DNA of 64,000 nt from Sabulibacter ruber (GCF_017355955.1 NZ_JAFFID010000001.1:620001-684000); one strand, 5' to 3'; numbered from the stretch's first letter, positions 52,831 through 61,811 are shown. Made by a program: numbers and translations. The notes: a model not told the origin generated them from the sequence alone.

Positions 52831-55125
52831 ATGCAAAAAAGACTTTTTGCCGGCATCTGTACGCTCCTGATGCTGGTGCACTACGCCCATGCCCAAATCA
52901 CGGTAAAGGGACGGGTGCTGGATGCCTATACCAAAGAAGCCCTGGTAGGTGCCTCGGTCCAACTGGCCCAGAATACCACCGGAACCATTACCGGAACCGA
53001 CGGTAGCTTTACCCTAAAAACCGAGCAAATGCCTAAAGAACTAATAGTTTCCTACCTGGGCTACAACACCCGGCAAGTACCACTACAAGAAAACTTTACC
53101 CTGGTTTCCTTAACGCCCACCTCCAACCAACTGAACCAGGTTATTGTCTCGGCCAGTAGGCAGGCTCAGGCCAGAACCGAGGCGCCCGTGGCCATCAGCA
53201 CGATCTCCAGCCAGGTGTTGCAGGAAACCAAAGCCACCACGCTGGACCAGGTCCTCAACAAGGTAAGTGGCGTGTACATGGTGAACCTGGGCAACGAGCA
53301 GCACACCATGGCCATCCGGCAACCCATTGGCTACAAAAGCCTTTTCCTGTACCTGGAAGACGGCATTCCTATCCGTACCTCCGGTGATTTCAACCACAAC
53401 GCGCTCATTGAGATCAACATGGCGGCCTTGAAGAACATTGAGGTCATACGTGGTCCGGCCTCCTCGCTGTACGGGAGCGAAGCCATTGGCGGGGCTGTCA
53501 ATTTCATCACGCAGGCTCCGGCTCCGGTACCCACCGCTAAAGTACAGGTGGAAGGCAGCAACCAGGGCTACCGCAGAACCGATTTCAGCGTGTCCAATAC
53601 CTACGGGAAGGTGGGCATCTTTGCCGGAGGCTACTACGCCGCGCAACGGGACGGCATCATCAGCCACAGCGATTTTGACAAGCTGGCGTTCACCCTTCGG
53701 GCCGATTACCGCATCAGTGACCGCAGCAAACTGACCACCTCGGGCAGCCTGGTGGACTACCAAACCGACCAAACCGGCGGCCTGGACAGCACCCGATTCT
53801 TCCGGAAAGAGTACAGTAGCCTGCACACCTTCACCTACCGCAAGGTCAACGCCCTGCGCCTCAGAAGCACCCTGGAACACGCCTGGGATGCCTCTAACCA
53901 AACCCAGGCTACCCTGTTCTTCCGGAACAACGCCATCGGGCAGAACCCGTTCTACGCCATCGGGAACGTGCAGGGCAATGCCCGCAAAGCCAAAGGCGAG
54001 ATCAACGAAGACGCTTTCACCAGCTACGGCCTTATTGCGCAGCACCGCAAGTCTTTCTCGTTTCTGAACGCCAGCCTCATTGCTGGCGTCAGTGCCGATT
54101 ACAGCCCCGCCACCTACACCGCCCGGTTCATTGACATAGATCGGGACGAAAACGGCCTGTACACCGGCTACACCTCCTCTGATTCGCTTCTTACCCACTA
54201 CTCCGTGGATCTGCTGAACACCGCCGTTAACGCCCACGCCGAGATCTCCCCGCTGGAGCGCCTGAAACTGGTGGCGGCCCTTCGGTACGACCGGATGGAC
54301 TATACCTTTGACAACTTCCTACCGCCCTCCGCGTTCACCGGCGCCCCCGATGAGGAAAACGGTTACCGGCAATTCTCGCCCAAGCTGGGCCTGACCTATG
54401 ACTTCGGGAAAAGTCAGGGAATTTACGCCAATTACAGCCTGGGTTTTGCGCCGCCGCAGATCACTGAACTATACCGCGGCGTAAAAGTGCCCACCCTGCA
54501 ACCCTCTGATTTCAGCAGCTACGAAGTGGGAGGCTGGTGGAGTTTCTTGCAGCACAGAGCCTACCTGGATGTGAGCTTGTACCAGATGGACGGCAAAGAC
54601 GAGATCATCTCGGTGCGGTTGGACGATGGTTCCTACCAAAACCAGAACACCGGCCGTACCCGCCACCGCGGCATTGAATACACCCTGAACTATGCCCCTT
54701 CTGAGGCACTCTCCTTTAGAGTAAGCGGCACCAATGCCCAGCACTGGTTTCTGACCTACGTGGAGCGCGGCGCCGATTACTCCGGCAACGAGATGGCCAC
54801 CGCGCCCCGGTTCATCGGCAATGCCGAAGTCACCTACCGTCCGGCTTTTCTGAAAGGTTTCCGTGTGGGACTGGAATGGCAGCGCGTAGGCAAATACTAC
54901 ATGGACCCCGTGAACTCTGAATATTACGGCGGGTATCACCTGTTCAATACCCGGGTGGGCTACACCTACAAAGGCTTTGAAGCGTGGGTGAACGCCATCA
55001 ACCTCACTGATAAACTTTACGCCACCACGGTAGACAAATACTCTTATGGCAAGAGCTATCGGCAAGGCGTGCCGCGCACCTTCAACGTGGGCGTGGGGTA
55101 TCAATTCATTGGAAAAGGAGGCTGA
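52831..55125 (+). CDS. TonB-dependent outer-membrane receptor
   Basis: 764 residues from the ATG at 52831 (MQKRLFAGICTLLML, signal peptide cut after AHA); the frame opens 14 codons earlier. N-terminal carboxypeptidase-regulatory-like domain (ITVKGRVLDAYTKEALVGAS), then the plug (EAPVAISTISSQVLQET, IEVIRGPASSLYGSEAIGG) and a 22-strand barrel. Its form is like siderophore, heme or metal receptors rather than SusC (no long SusC domain, no SusD beside it). It lies between the Cys-rich protein and a BNR lipoprotein. Confidence 0.93.
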   Translation: MQKRLFAGICTLLMLVHYAHAQITVKGRVLDAYTKEALVGASVQLAQNTTGTITGTDGSFTLKTEQMPKELIVSYLGYNTRQVPLQENFTLVSLTPTSNQLNQVIVSASRQAQARTEAPVAISTISSQVLQETKATTLDQVLNKVSGVYMVNLGNEQHTMAIRQPIGYKSLFLYLEDGIPIRTSGDFNHNALIEINMAALKNIEVIRGPASSLYGSEAIGGAVNFITQAPAPVPTAKVQVEGSNQGYRRTDFSVSNTYGKVGIFAGGYYAAQRDGIISHSDFDKLAFTLRADYRISDRSKLTTSGSLVDYQTDQTGGLDSTRFFRKEYSSLHTFTYRKVNALRLRSTLEHAWDASNQTQATLFFRNNAIGQNPFYAIGNVQGNARKAKGEINEDAFTSYGLIAQHRKSFSFLNASLIAGVSADYSPATYTARFIDIDRDENGLYTGYTSSDSLLTHYSVDLLNTAVNAHAEISPLERLKLVAALRYDRMDYTFDNFLPPSAFTGAPDEENGYRQFSPKLGLTYDFGKSQGIYANYSLGFAPPQITELYRGVKVPTLQPSDFSSYEVGGWWSFLQHRAYLDVSLYQMDGKDEIISVRLDDGSYQNQNTGRTRHRGIEYTLNYAPSEALSFRVSGTNAQHWFLTYVERGADYSGNEMATAPRFIGNAEVTYRPAFLKGFRVGLEWQRVGKYYMDPVNSEYYGGYHLFNTRVGYTYKGFEAWVNAINLTDKLYATTVDKYSYGKSYRQGVPRTFNVGVGYQFIGKGG

Positions 55126-55243
55126 GAATAACCTCAACCAACTTACCAGATTAGTTTAGCTGAAGCTTGGTTTACAGCTGTTTTACAGAAAGTAAGCTAA
55201 AAACAAGCACAGGCATTTACCTCATTTTTTTCGCAAAGACTTT

Positions 55244-56497
55244 ATGCACTACCCATACCGCATTACTACCCTTCTATCTTTTTTGTGCTTCCTGTGGCTG
55301 GCAGGTTGTCATTCCAAAGCCGCGCAGGAGGTACCATCAGAAAACCGGATTTCCCTGGCAAACCTGAAAGCCTCCTGCCCTTATCTCACACAGGACCAGC
55401 AAGGCAATCCGGTGCTGTGTTGGGTACAGGCGCAGGACACCACGGGCAATTACCTACTCATGTACGCACGTTCAAAGGATGGCGGCACCACCTTTGGGGA
55501 ACCCATGACGGTGCCTACCTCTCAGGGCGTGTATCCGCACGATGAGAACCTGTCCAAGATCCTGTTCAAGAAGAACGGCGACATTCTGGCCATGTTTGCC
55601 GTGCAGAACCCCAACCCCGAGAACAGCTACGCCGGTCTGGTGAAATACACCCAATCGTTTGACGGGGGGAAAACCTGGACCGACCCTAAGCAACTGGCGC
55701 AGGATGCCGAAAACAGCATTGACGAACGCTACTTTGACATCGCCTTGCTGCCCACCGGCGAAATTGCTGCCATCTGGCTGGACTCCCGCAAGAACACGCC
55801 CAAGGAAGGTTCCAGCCTCTACTTCTCCAGCACCTCCGGCCGAAACGGGTTCACCTACGAGAAAGTCATTGACCAGCAGCTCTGCCAATGCTGCCGCACC
55901 GATCTGTTCGTGGACGGCACCGGCCAACTCCACGCCGCCTACCGGGCCATCCTAAACGACAGCATCCGGGATATGATGCACTTGGTTTCCGCGGATAACG
56001 GGCAGACCTTCGCTCCCCGAGAACGCATCAGCGTAGATAATTGGACTATCAAAGGCTGTCCGCACACCGGCCCTACCCTGGCCTGGAACCAAAGCGGACT
56101 GCACGCGGCCTGGTATACCATGGGCGGCGGCAGCGGGGTCTTCTACAGCCATAAAACTTCAGCAAACACCTTTGCCCCCAGAGAGCAAGTAAGTCAACTT
56201 CCCTCGGCCAAACACCCGCAGCTCACCAGCTTCGGGGAAAACCAACTGGCGTTGGTGTGGGATGAGCAGGTGCCTAATTCCAAGTTGTTCAACAGCCGAA
56301 TTGGGTTACAGGTGAGGGATGCCTCGGGTAAAACCGTGTTGCAGACGTATCTTACCTCAGACGCCACCAGCGCTACCCACCCGGTGGTGATGGGGCTTAG
56401 TGCGTCTAAAATCCTTGTGGCTTACACGCAGAAGCAGGACAAGAAAAGCGAGGTCTGGTATAAAGTGGTGGAGACTTCTGCTAAGAAAGAGTTGTAA
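55244..56497 (+). CDS. BNR/Asp-box beta-propeller lipoprotein with a CQCC motif
   Basis: 417 residues, lipoprotein signal (LAGC near residue 22). Asp-boxes of the sialidase superfamily appear as SKDGGTTF, SFDGGKTW and SADNGQTF. The arginine triad of true sialidases is not obvious. A short cysteine cluster LCQCCRTDL lies near residue 210. Annotated relatives are called exo-alpha-sialidase, but the cysteines and the TonB receptor next door suggest a different role, perhaps binding a metal or cofactor on the cell surface. Ends in a palindromic terminator. Confidence 0.8.
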   Translation: MHYPYRITTLLSFLCFLWLAGCHSKAAQEVPSENRISLANLKASCPYLTQDQQGNPVLCWVQAQDTTGNYLLMYARSKDGGTTFGEPMTVPTSQGVYPHDENLSKILFKKNGDILAMFAVQNPNPENSYAGLVKYTQSFDGGKTWTDPKQLAQDAENSIDERYFDIALLPTGEIAAIWLDSRKNTPKEGSSLYFSSTSGRNGFTYEKVIDQQLCQCCRTDLFVDGTGQLHAAYRAILNDSIRDMMHLVSADNGQTFAPRERISVDNWTIKGCPHTGPTLAWNQSGLHAAWYTMGGGSGVFYSHKTSANTFAPREQVSQLPSAKHPQLTSFGENQLALVWDEQVPNSKLFNSRIGLQVRDASGKTVLQTYLTSDATSATHPVVMGLSASKILVAYTQKQDKKSEVWYKVVETSAKKEL

Positions 56498-56529
56498 GCC
56501 TTTACCAAAGGGAAGTAATTGGTAAATCG

Positions 56530-56563
56530 TTTAGGTCCTGTTTTCAAGAAAACAGGACCTAAA
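56530..56563. repeat. Perfect copy of the interspersed palindrome
   Basis: Left half TTTAGGTCCTGTTTTC and right half GAAAACAGGACCTAAA are exact reverse complements with AA at the centre. It is 33 bp behind the BNR lipoprotein stop and may also act as its terminator. Confidence 0.75.
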
Positions 56564-56679
56564 TAGGAAGAAGGTGGTTTATTTAATTCTAATTAAGTTG
56601 CCCTGAACTCTTGCGTTTAGAAGGTGTTTTGCATCTTATTAGCCTATGGAGGGACGTACCCTTTCATCCAGGCAGATGA

Positions 56680-56739
56680 CGTCGTTGCAGTGCAACGACG
56701 CTACATATCTGGACTGTAGCGACGTTACACTGTAACGTC
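56680..56739. repeat. Three hairpins in tandem
   Basis: CGTCGTTGCA/TGCAACGACG (56680-56700), GCTACA/TGTAGC (56700-56720), and GACGTTAC/GTAACGTC (56721-56739). The first and third share the ACGTCG/CGACGT theme, so the block is also an imperfect larger repeat. Confidence 0.6.
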
Positions 56740-56824
56740 GTACGCATTCCAAAAGAACATCAACCAACGCCGTTCGCTATCAAGGAATTAGATTCTTACC
56801 CCAGAAGAGAAACCGTTTACACCA

Positions 56825-56880
56825 ACTAAAAAGCGAATCGGGTCTACATTTTGAAATGTAGCCCCGATTCGCTTTTTAGT
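56825..56880. terminator. 56-nt palindromic terminator
   Basis: Arms 56825-56850 and 56855-56880 pair in 25 of 26 positions, with A-rich and T-rich ends suited to both strands. Downstream of the FtsX-like gene on the minus strand. Confidence 0.75.
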
Positions 56881-56921
56881 GAATTTCCATTCTTTCCTAC
56901 TATGGCGCTGTTGGTTCACGG

Positions 56922-56968
56922 CGAGTCTGGAGACTCGCGACATCTCAAGTCACGAGACCTTAGTCTCG
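56922..56968. repeat. Two CGAG-type hairpins
   Basis: CGAGTCT-GG-AGACTCG (56922-56937) and CGAGAC-CTTA-GTCTCG (56953-56968), just before the FtsX-like stop codon. Confidence 0.5.
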
Positions 56969-56991
56969 CGCCAGGAAAGGAAGAACAACTC

Positions 56992-59529
56992 TCAAGATTC
57001 TGACCGTAGTATTTCCAAAGGTGATTGGTTAACCACGCTTCGGCTGTTGAACAAGCCTATCAATACCGTAAGCAGGGAGATCATCAGGAACAGGATCAAT
57101 ACCGGCCAGGGTTGCGGGGTGAAGCTGGTTTCAAAGGAATACTTAGCCAGGGCCCAGCTCCCGATGAGGGAAAGCACAATGCCGGTTCCTGCCGCTAAGG
57201 CACCCAAAAAGAAGTACTCAAGGGCTGTGATGGCGAAAATCTGTTTCTTGCTAGCCCCAATGGTTCGGAGCAACACGCTCTCCTGCATGCGCTGGTACTT
57301 GCTGATGAGCACCGAGGCTACCAGTACCACTAAACCGGTGATGATGCTGAATGCCGCCATGAACCGGATCACAAAGCCAATCTTATCCATGAGTTCGTCC
57401 ATAACGCTCAAAATCAACTCAAGGTCAATGATAGAAATGTTGGGGAACTGGCGCACCACCGCCTGCTGAAACTTAGCCGAGGCCTCGGCTGAAGGCACTT
57501 TGGTGATGAGCACGTGGAATTGCGGGGCTTCCTCCAGCACGCCCACCGGAAAGACCACCCGGAAATTGGTTTGGATGCGGTTCCAGTCTACTTCGCGCAG
57601 GCTGCCCACCACCGTAGGAATAAGCGCGCCCTGTACGTTGAACACTATCTGGTCGCCCACTTTCACCTTGATGCGCTCGGCATAGTTGTTCTCAATGGAT
57701 ACGTAAATGGTGTCGGATGGCGAATTTACTTTGCCCAGCCAGGTTCCATCGGTAATCCGTTCAGAATCCATCAGCACACTTCTGAACGTGGACCGGATCT
57801 CGCGCTGGAAGGCCCTGGGAGATACGCCTGAGGTACTGTCTTCCAAAGCTTTCTCGGCGGTTAACCCGTTGATTTCCTCAATGCGCATGGTCACAATGGG
57901 CACTTGTTGAATGACAGGTAACCCCTGCTGTTTGGTAAGCGACGCCACGGCTGCCCGTTGGCCTTGTTGAATGTCAAACAGCACCATGTTGGGCTGGTTT
58001 TCGCGGGCGGCCAGGGTCACTCTGTTCATGAGAATGGTTTGCACAAAGTACAGCGTGCAGATGAAAGCCGTACCTAAGCCAATGGAGACTATCAGAATGA
58101 GGGTCTGGTTGTTAGGTCGGAACAGGTTAGCCAAGCCTTGCCGCCAGAGATAGCTCCAGGACTCCGGGAAGAACCGGCGCACGGCCCACATCAGCGCTGC
58201 CGCAATACCCGCTAAGACAATGAATCCGCCCAGGACGCCTAAGGTAAAGTAGCCCGCCTCTTTCAGGTTCTGGGTCTGCAGGTAAGTGAACCCGAAGATG
58301 AACAACAGAATAAGGGCGTAGACCAGCCATTTAAGCGGGTCTTTGAACATGCCGGTACTCTCCAGCGAGATTCGTAAGGTGTTCAACGGTGAAACGTTCC
58401 TAACGCTCACCAGGGGCAGCAAGGCAAACAGCAGGGAAATAATTAATCCTAACCCGATGGCCTGGAAAATCGCCAGCCAGGAGATACCAACCGTGATGTC
58501 AATGGGCAACAAATCTTCCAGCACTTTGGGCAACAACTGCTGCACCACGGTACCCAGCACCGCCCCAATGATGGAGCCCAGCAACCCGATGCCCAGTATC
58601 TGAATCAGGTAAATCAAAAAGGCCTGTACCGCACTTACGCCCATGCAACGGAGAATGGCAATAGACCGGAGCTTCTCCCTAATGTACACGTGTATGGCAC
58701 TGGCCACGCCAATACTGCCCAGAAGCAAGGCAATAAACCCAACCAGCGCCAGGAAATTGGTAAGGTCCTGCAAAGAACGTCCCATGTCTTCGCGCTGCGT
58801 CTCTATGGTCTCGGTGTTCAGGGCTTCTTTCTCCAGCCTGGGCTCCAACTTCTTGACCAGTTGCTGCACATCGGTTTGGTTACCGAACTTGTAGTAGAAC
58901 AGGTAATTGATGCGGCTGCCCTTTTGCTCCAGACCGGTTTGGGGCAGATACCGCAGCGGGATGTACACCGCCGGAGCTACCGTGGCGGAGATACCCGTTT
59001 GCCCTGGCGCTTTGTTCAGGATTCCCACAATCTGGAAAGTCACCTCTCCTACTTTGATGGAGTCTCCTACCCGGGCATCAAACTGCAGCATGAGGGTTTT
59101 GTCAACGATTGCCTGTTGCCCTTCCCGGAAATTCTGCGCCGCCGATGCCGGTACCGTCTCCAATTCCCCGTAATACGGGAATTGCCCTTCCAACGCCCTG
59201 ATCTGTACCAAACGGGTTCCCTGGTTTTTGGGGAACAGGATCATGGACGCGAAACTGCGTTCCCGCGAACGCCGCGTGCCCAAGGAATCCAACAATGGCA
59301 ACATTTTGGGATTAACCGGACGGTTGCTAGTAATGACCAGATCGGCGCCAATCAGTTCTTTGGCCTGGTCGTCTATGTCTTCGCGCAGGTTGTAGCCGAA
59401 GGAGAAAATTGCCACCAGCGCGGCAATGCCCAGGATAATGGATGAGATAAAAAGAAATAACCGTGAGCGATTGCGGCGGCTATCGCGCCAGGCCATTTTC
59501 ACCAGCCACGGAAAATTAAGGTTTGTCAT
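56992..59529 (-). CDS. FtsX-like ABC transporter permease (YbbP-like)
   Basis: 845 residues with two FtsX modules: one helix near residue 20, a large periplasmic domain, three helices near 255-370, a middle pair of helices, a second periplasmic part, and three C-terminal helices. This double layout is that of E. coli YbbP. The ATPase gene 59634-60359 lies 104 bp upstream on the same strand, and a TesA-like gene is divergent. The complex probably moves or releases lipophilic compounds at the inner membrane. Confidence 0.9.
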   Translation of the reverse strand: MTNLNFPWLVKMAWRDSRRNRSRLFLFISSIILGIAALVAIFSFGYNLREDIDDQAKELIGADLVITSNRPVNPKMLPLLDSLGTRRSRERSFASMILFPKNQGTRLVQIRALEGQFPYYGELETVPASAAQNFREGQQAIVDKTLMLQFDARVGDSIKVGEVTFQIVGILNKAPGQTGISATVAPAVYIPLRYLPQTGLEQKGSRINYLFYYKFGNQTDVQQLVKKLEPRLEKEALNTETIETQREDMGRSLQDLTNFLALVGFIALLLGSIGVASAIHVYIREKLRSIAILRCMGVSAVQAFLIYLIQILGIGLLGSIIGAVLGTVVQQLLPKVLEDLLPIDITVGISWLAIFQAIGLGLIISLLFALLPLVSVRNVSPLNTLRISLESTGMFKDPLKWLVYALILLFIFGFTYLQTQNLKEAGYFTLGVLGGFIVLAGIAAALMWAVRRFFPESWSYLWRQGLANLFRPNNQTLILIVSIGLGTAFICTLYFVQTILMNRVTLAARENQPNMVLFDIQQGQRAAVASLTKQQGLPVIQQVPIVTMRIEEINGLTAEKALEDSTSGVSPRAFQREIRSTFRSVLMDSERITDGTWLGKVNSPSDTIYVSIENNYAERIKVKVGDQIVFNVQGALIPTVVGSLREVDWNRIQTNFRVVFPVGVLEEAPQFHVLITKVPSAEASAKFQQAVVRQFPNISIIDLELILSVMDELMDKIGFVIRFMAAFSIITGLVVLVASVLISKYQRMQESVLLRTIGASKKQIFAITALEYFFLGALAAGTGIVLSLIGSWALAKYSFETSFTPQPWPVLILFLMISLLTVLIGLFNSRSVVNQSPLEILRSES

Positions 59530-59610
59530 GTGTTAGAAGCGTTTGTACCCGTAAGAACCCCAACTGAGCCAATAGAGCCAGATCAACCCGGTTTTACCTG
59601 TGGTTTTCTG

Positions 59611-59644
59611 TTTTGGGGCTGTTTTTCCCATTTTCAATTAAAAC
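59611..59644. repeat. Interspersed palindrome copy overlapping the end of the ATPase gene
   Basis: TTTTGGGGCTGTTTTTCCC then ATTTTCAATTAAAACC, a weak copy between the two ABC genes. Confidence 0.4.
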
Positions 59645-60359
59645 CGGTTTGCTGGCCCAGCGTGCTGCCGGAGAAACTTTCGGTTCTTTCGTCTGAGATC
59701 AGTTTTCCGCCTTTCATGCGCAGGATGCGTTGGGTACGCGAAGCCAGCTCGGCATCATGGGTCACCAGCACCAGCGTGGTGCCGGCCTCGCGGTTCAGAT
59801 CAAAAATGAGTTTCTCTACCCGTTCGCCCGTCTCGGCATCCAGGTTACCGGTGGGTTCATCGGCAAACAGAATCTTGGGCTTATTGGAAAAGGCCCGGGC
59901 CAAAGATACCCGCTGCTGCTCTCCTCCTGATAATTGCGCCGGATAATGGTGAGACCGGTTAGCCAGGCCGACTTTGTCAAGCAGGTCTATGGCTTGGGGT
60001 TTGATGTTCCGCTCACCTCTGAGTTCCAGCGGTACCATCACGTTTTCCAGGGCGGTAAGCGTGGGCAGCAGCTGGAAGTTCTGGAAGATGAACCCCACGT
60101 ACTGATTACGGACCTGCGCCCGGGCGTCTTCGGTGAGGGTATCCAGGCGGATGCCGTTCAGCTCCACCATTCCGGAGGTAGATCGGTCAAGGCCGGCGCA
60201 AAGGCCCAGCAAGGTGGTTTTTCCGCTTCCGGAAGGACCCACAATGGAGATGGTAGAGCCTGCCTCCACCGAGAAATTGATGTTGTCCAGTACCGTAAGG
60301 GTTTGGCCGGTACTCTGGTAGGTTTTGGTAAGATCCTGAATATGAAGAATTGGCGTCAC
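59634..60359 (-). CDS. ABC transporter ATPase (YbbA/LolD-like)
   Basis: 241 residues. Walker A is GPSGSGKTT, the Q-loop is FQNFQLLPTLTALENV, the signature is LSGGEQQR and Walker B is LFADEPTGNLD, all typical of the MacB/LolD/YbbA branch. It pairs with the FtsX-like permease downstream. The neighbourhood TesA-like/ATPase/permease matches E. coli tesA-ybbA-ybbP, so I favour YbbA over LolD. Confidence 0.92.
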   Translation of the reverse strand: MTPILHIQDLTKTYQSTGQTLTVLDNINFSVEAGSTISIVGPSGSGKTTLLGLCAGLDRSTSGMVELNGIRLDTLTEDARAQVRNQYVGFIFQNFQLLPTLTALENVMVPLELRGERNIKPQAIDLLDKVGLANRSHHYPAQLSGGEQQRVSLARAFSNKPKILFADEPTGNLDAETGERVEKLIFDLNREAGTTLVLVTHDAELASRTQRILRMKGGKLISDERTESFSGSTLGQQTGFN

Positions 60360-60512
60360 AAGCAGTTATTTGATGAGAAAGGAAATTGTTCTGGTAGCGT
60401 TAAAGTAGTCGGTAAATTACAGAACAGGTTTTATAATGCATTACGTAAACCTCAAACGCTTTAAACAAGTTATAAGTACTTTCTTTGTATGAGAACAAGA
60501 AAAAGCGAGAAC

Positions 60513-61193
60513 ATGTATAAACTTTCATTCCTGTACCTGTTGCTCTGTGCCTTTCTGTTTGCCGGTTGTTCTGGAAACAACGGCGGCGCGGGAGAAAATG
60601 AACCCGGCAAACAGAAAGACGCGGAGTCCAAGGCCCCCCAACCTATGAAAAACATCCTCTTCTTCGGCAACAGCCTTACCGCAGGGTACGGACTAAATCC
60701 TTCTGAGTCTTTCCCGGCGCTTATTCAGAAAAAAATAGATTCGCTGGATCTTCCTTACAAAGCCATCAATGCCGGCCTAAGCGGCGAGACCTCGGCGGGC
60801 GGTAAAAACCGGATAGACTGGCTCCTGCGCCAGCCCGTAGATGTGTTTGTGCTGGAACTGGGCGCCAACGACGGGTTAAGAGGCATTCCGCCAGCCGAGA
60901 CCAAGCGCAACCTGCAGGCCATTGTGGACAAGGTAAGGGCCAAGTACCCAGACGCCAAACAGGTGATGCTGGGCATGGAGGTCCCCCCCAGCATGGGTGG
61001 CCGGTACGCCAGTGAGTTCAGGGTGATTTTCAGGCAACTGGCCACCGAGAACAACATGGCCCTGGTTCCTTTCCTGTTAGAAGGCGTTGGCGGAGTGCGC
61101 TCCCTGAACCAACCCGATGGGGTACACCCTACCGCCGCCGGGCAGAAAATACTGGCCAACAACGTGTGGGAAGTCTTGAAGGGAGTTTTGTAG
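60513..61193 (+). CDS. SGNH-hydrolase lipoprotein, TesA-like arylesterase
   Basis: I start at the Met at 60513 (MYKLSFLYLLLC), which gives a clean lipoprotein signal with lipobox FAGC; the frame begins eight codons earlier. 226 residues. The SGNH blocks are FFGNSLTAGYG (nucleophile Ser), GLSGETSAGG, LGANDGLRG, and DGVHPTAAG (Asp-His). Relatives are the periplasmic thioesterase/lysophospholipase TesA. Divergent from the YbbA-like gene; ends in a strong hairpin. Confidence 0.92.
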   Translation: MYKLSFLYLLLCAFLFAGCSGNNGGAGENEPGKQKDAESKAPQPMKNILFFGNSLTAGYGLNPSESFPALIQKKIDSLDLPYKAINAGLSGETSAGGKNRIDWLLRQPVDVFVLELGANDGLRGIPPAETKRNLQAIVDKVRAKYPDAKQVMLGMEVPPSMGGRYASEFRVIFRQLATENNMALVPFLLEGVGGVRSLNQPDGVHPTAAGQKILANNVWEVLKGVL

Positions 61194-61213
61194 ATCCCTG
61201 CTTCTATTGCTAA

Positions 61214-61267
61214 CGTGCCTCCGTTTCGGGGCTGGTTTCTTAAAATCAGCCCCGAAACGGAGGCACG
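61214..61267 (+). terminator. Terminator of the TesA-like gene
   Basis: A perfect 21-bp stem (61214-61234 with 61247-61267); the stem embeds an interspersed palindrome copy. Confidence 0.85.
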
Positions 61268-61443
61268 CTTATTTAGTGGCTGCTATACAGTATATTCGGC
61301 TGAGCAATTCCGGTTATCAGCCCAAATTGAATTGTTAACCTGAGGTTTGAGCATGTGTGTATGGCTGATAATTGGGATTGGCTACGTTTATCTAGTAATT
61401 GTGCGCAAGCAATAAATTAGAAATTATATAACACGGCCTTTAA

Positions 61444-61791
61444 ATGTGGTTTTCTAAACTTTTCAGAAAGAGGAATTATCTGGAAGAGCGGATTAAATAC
61501 TTTTACGAAAACCCAGAACGGCTATTTGAAATTGAATTTGCTAATCATTCAGAAAACAAAAAGTCGGTTTGGGTAGAACCGACTTGCATTGAATTTGAAC
61601 TTGATACTCAAACAGAATATAAAATAGTAACCCACGACAAGTTTGTAAGATTAGAATTTGACGGCGATGGTAACCTTATTTTCTATTTGCAACATAGTTT
61701 CGGGTTTAAGCTATATAAGCGACCTGCATCAAAAGAGGTAAAAAACCGACATGAGTGGGAGCCTGATAATGACACTTCAGAGATCAATTAA
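61444..61791 (+). CDS. Small protein of unknown family, first ORF of the right-hand array
   Basis: 115 residues beginning MWFSKLFRKRNYLEERIKYF. It is rich in aromatic and charged residues with no signal peptide; the middle (KKSVWVEPTCIEFEL) looks like beta strands. I recognise no family. AT-rich compared with the genes to its left. A structured element (61812-61850) follows 20 bp after the stop. Typical of accessory single-gene units. Confidence 0.6.
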   Translation: MWFSKLFRKRNYLEERIKYFYENPERLFEIEFANHSENKKSVWVEPTCIEFELDTQTEYKIVTHDKFVRLEFDGDGNLIFYLQHSFGFKLYKRPASKEVKNRHEWEPDNDTSEIN

Positions 61792-61811
61792 AAATGCCTC
61801 CGCACAACGCT

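Larger units (their letters stand above)
56498..56991. other. 494-bp spacer packed with hairpins, no gene
   Basis: Between a plus-strand and a minus-strand gene. It contains the perfect palindrome 56530-56563, three tandem small hairpins (56680-56739), the 56-nt palindrome 56825-56880 and two CGAG-type hairpins (56922-56968). Confidence 0.8.

Noticed and set aside
52725..52831. Riboswitch between the Cys-rich gene and the TonB receptor
   Set aside because: There is a small hairpin (CTTCGGC/GCCGAAG) but no conserved cobalamin or other riboswitch core that I can recognise.
53110..54237. 375-residue minus-strand ORF inside the TonB receptor
   Set aside because: A shadow frame of a GC-rich gene. 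The plus strand has plug and barrel motifs, and the minus frame is Gly/Val-rich without domains.
56690..56980. CRISPR array suggested by repeated hairpins
   Set aside because: The hairpins differ from each other, spacing is irregular, and there are no unique spacers or cas genes.
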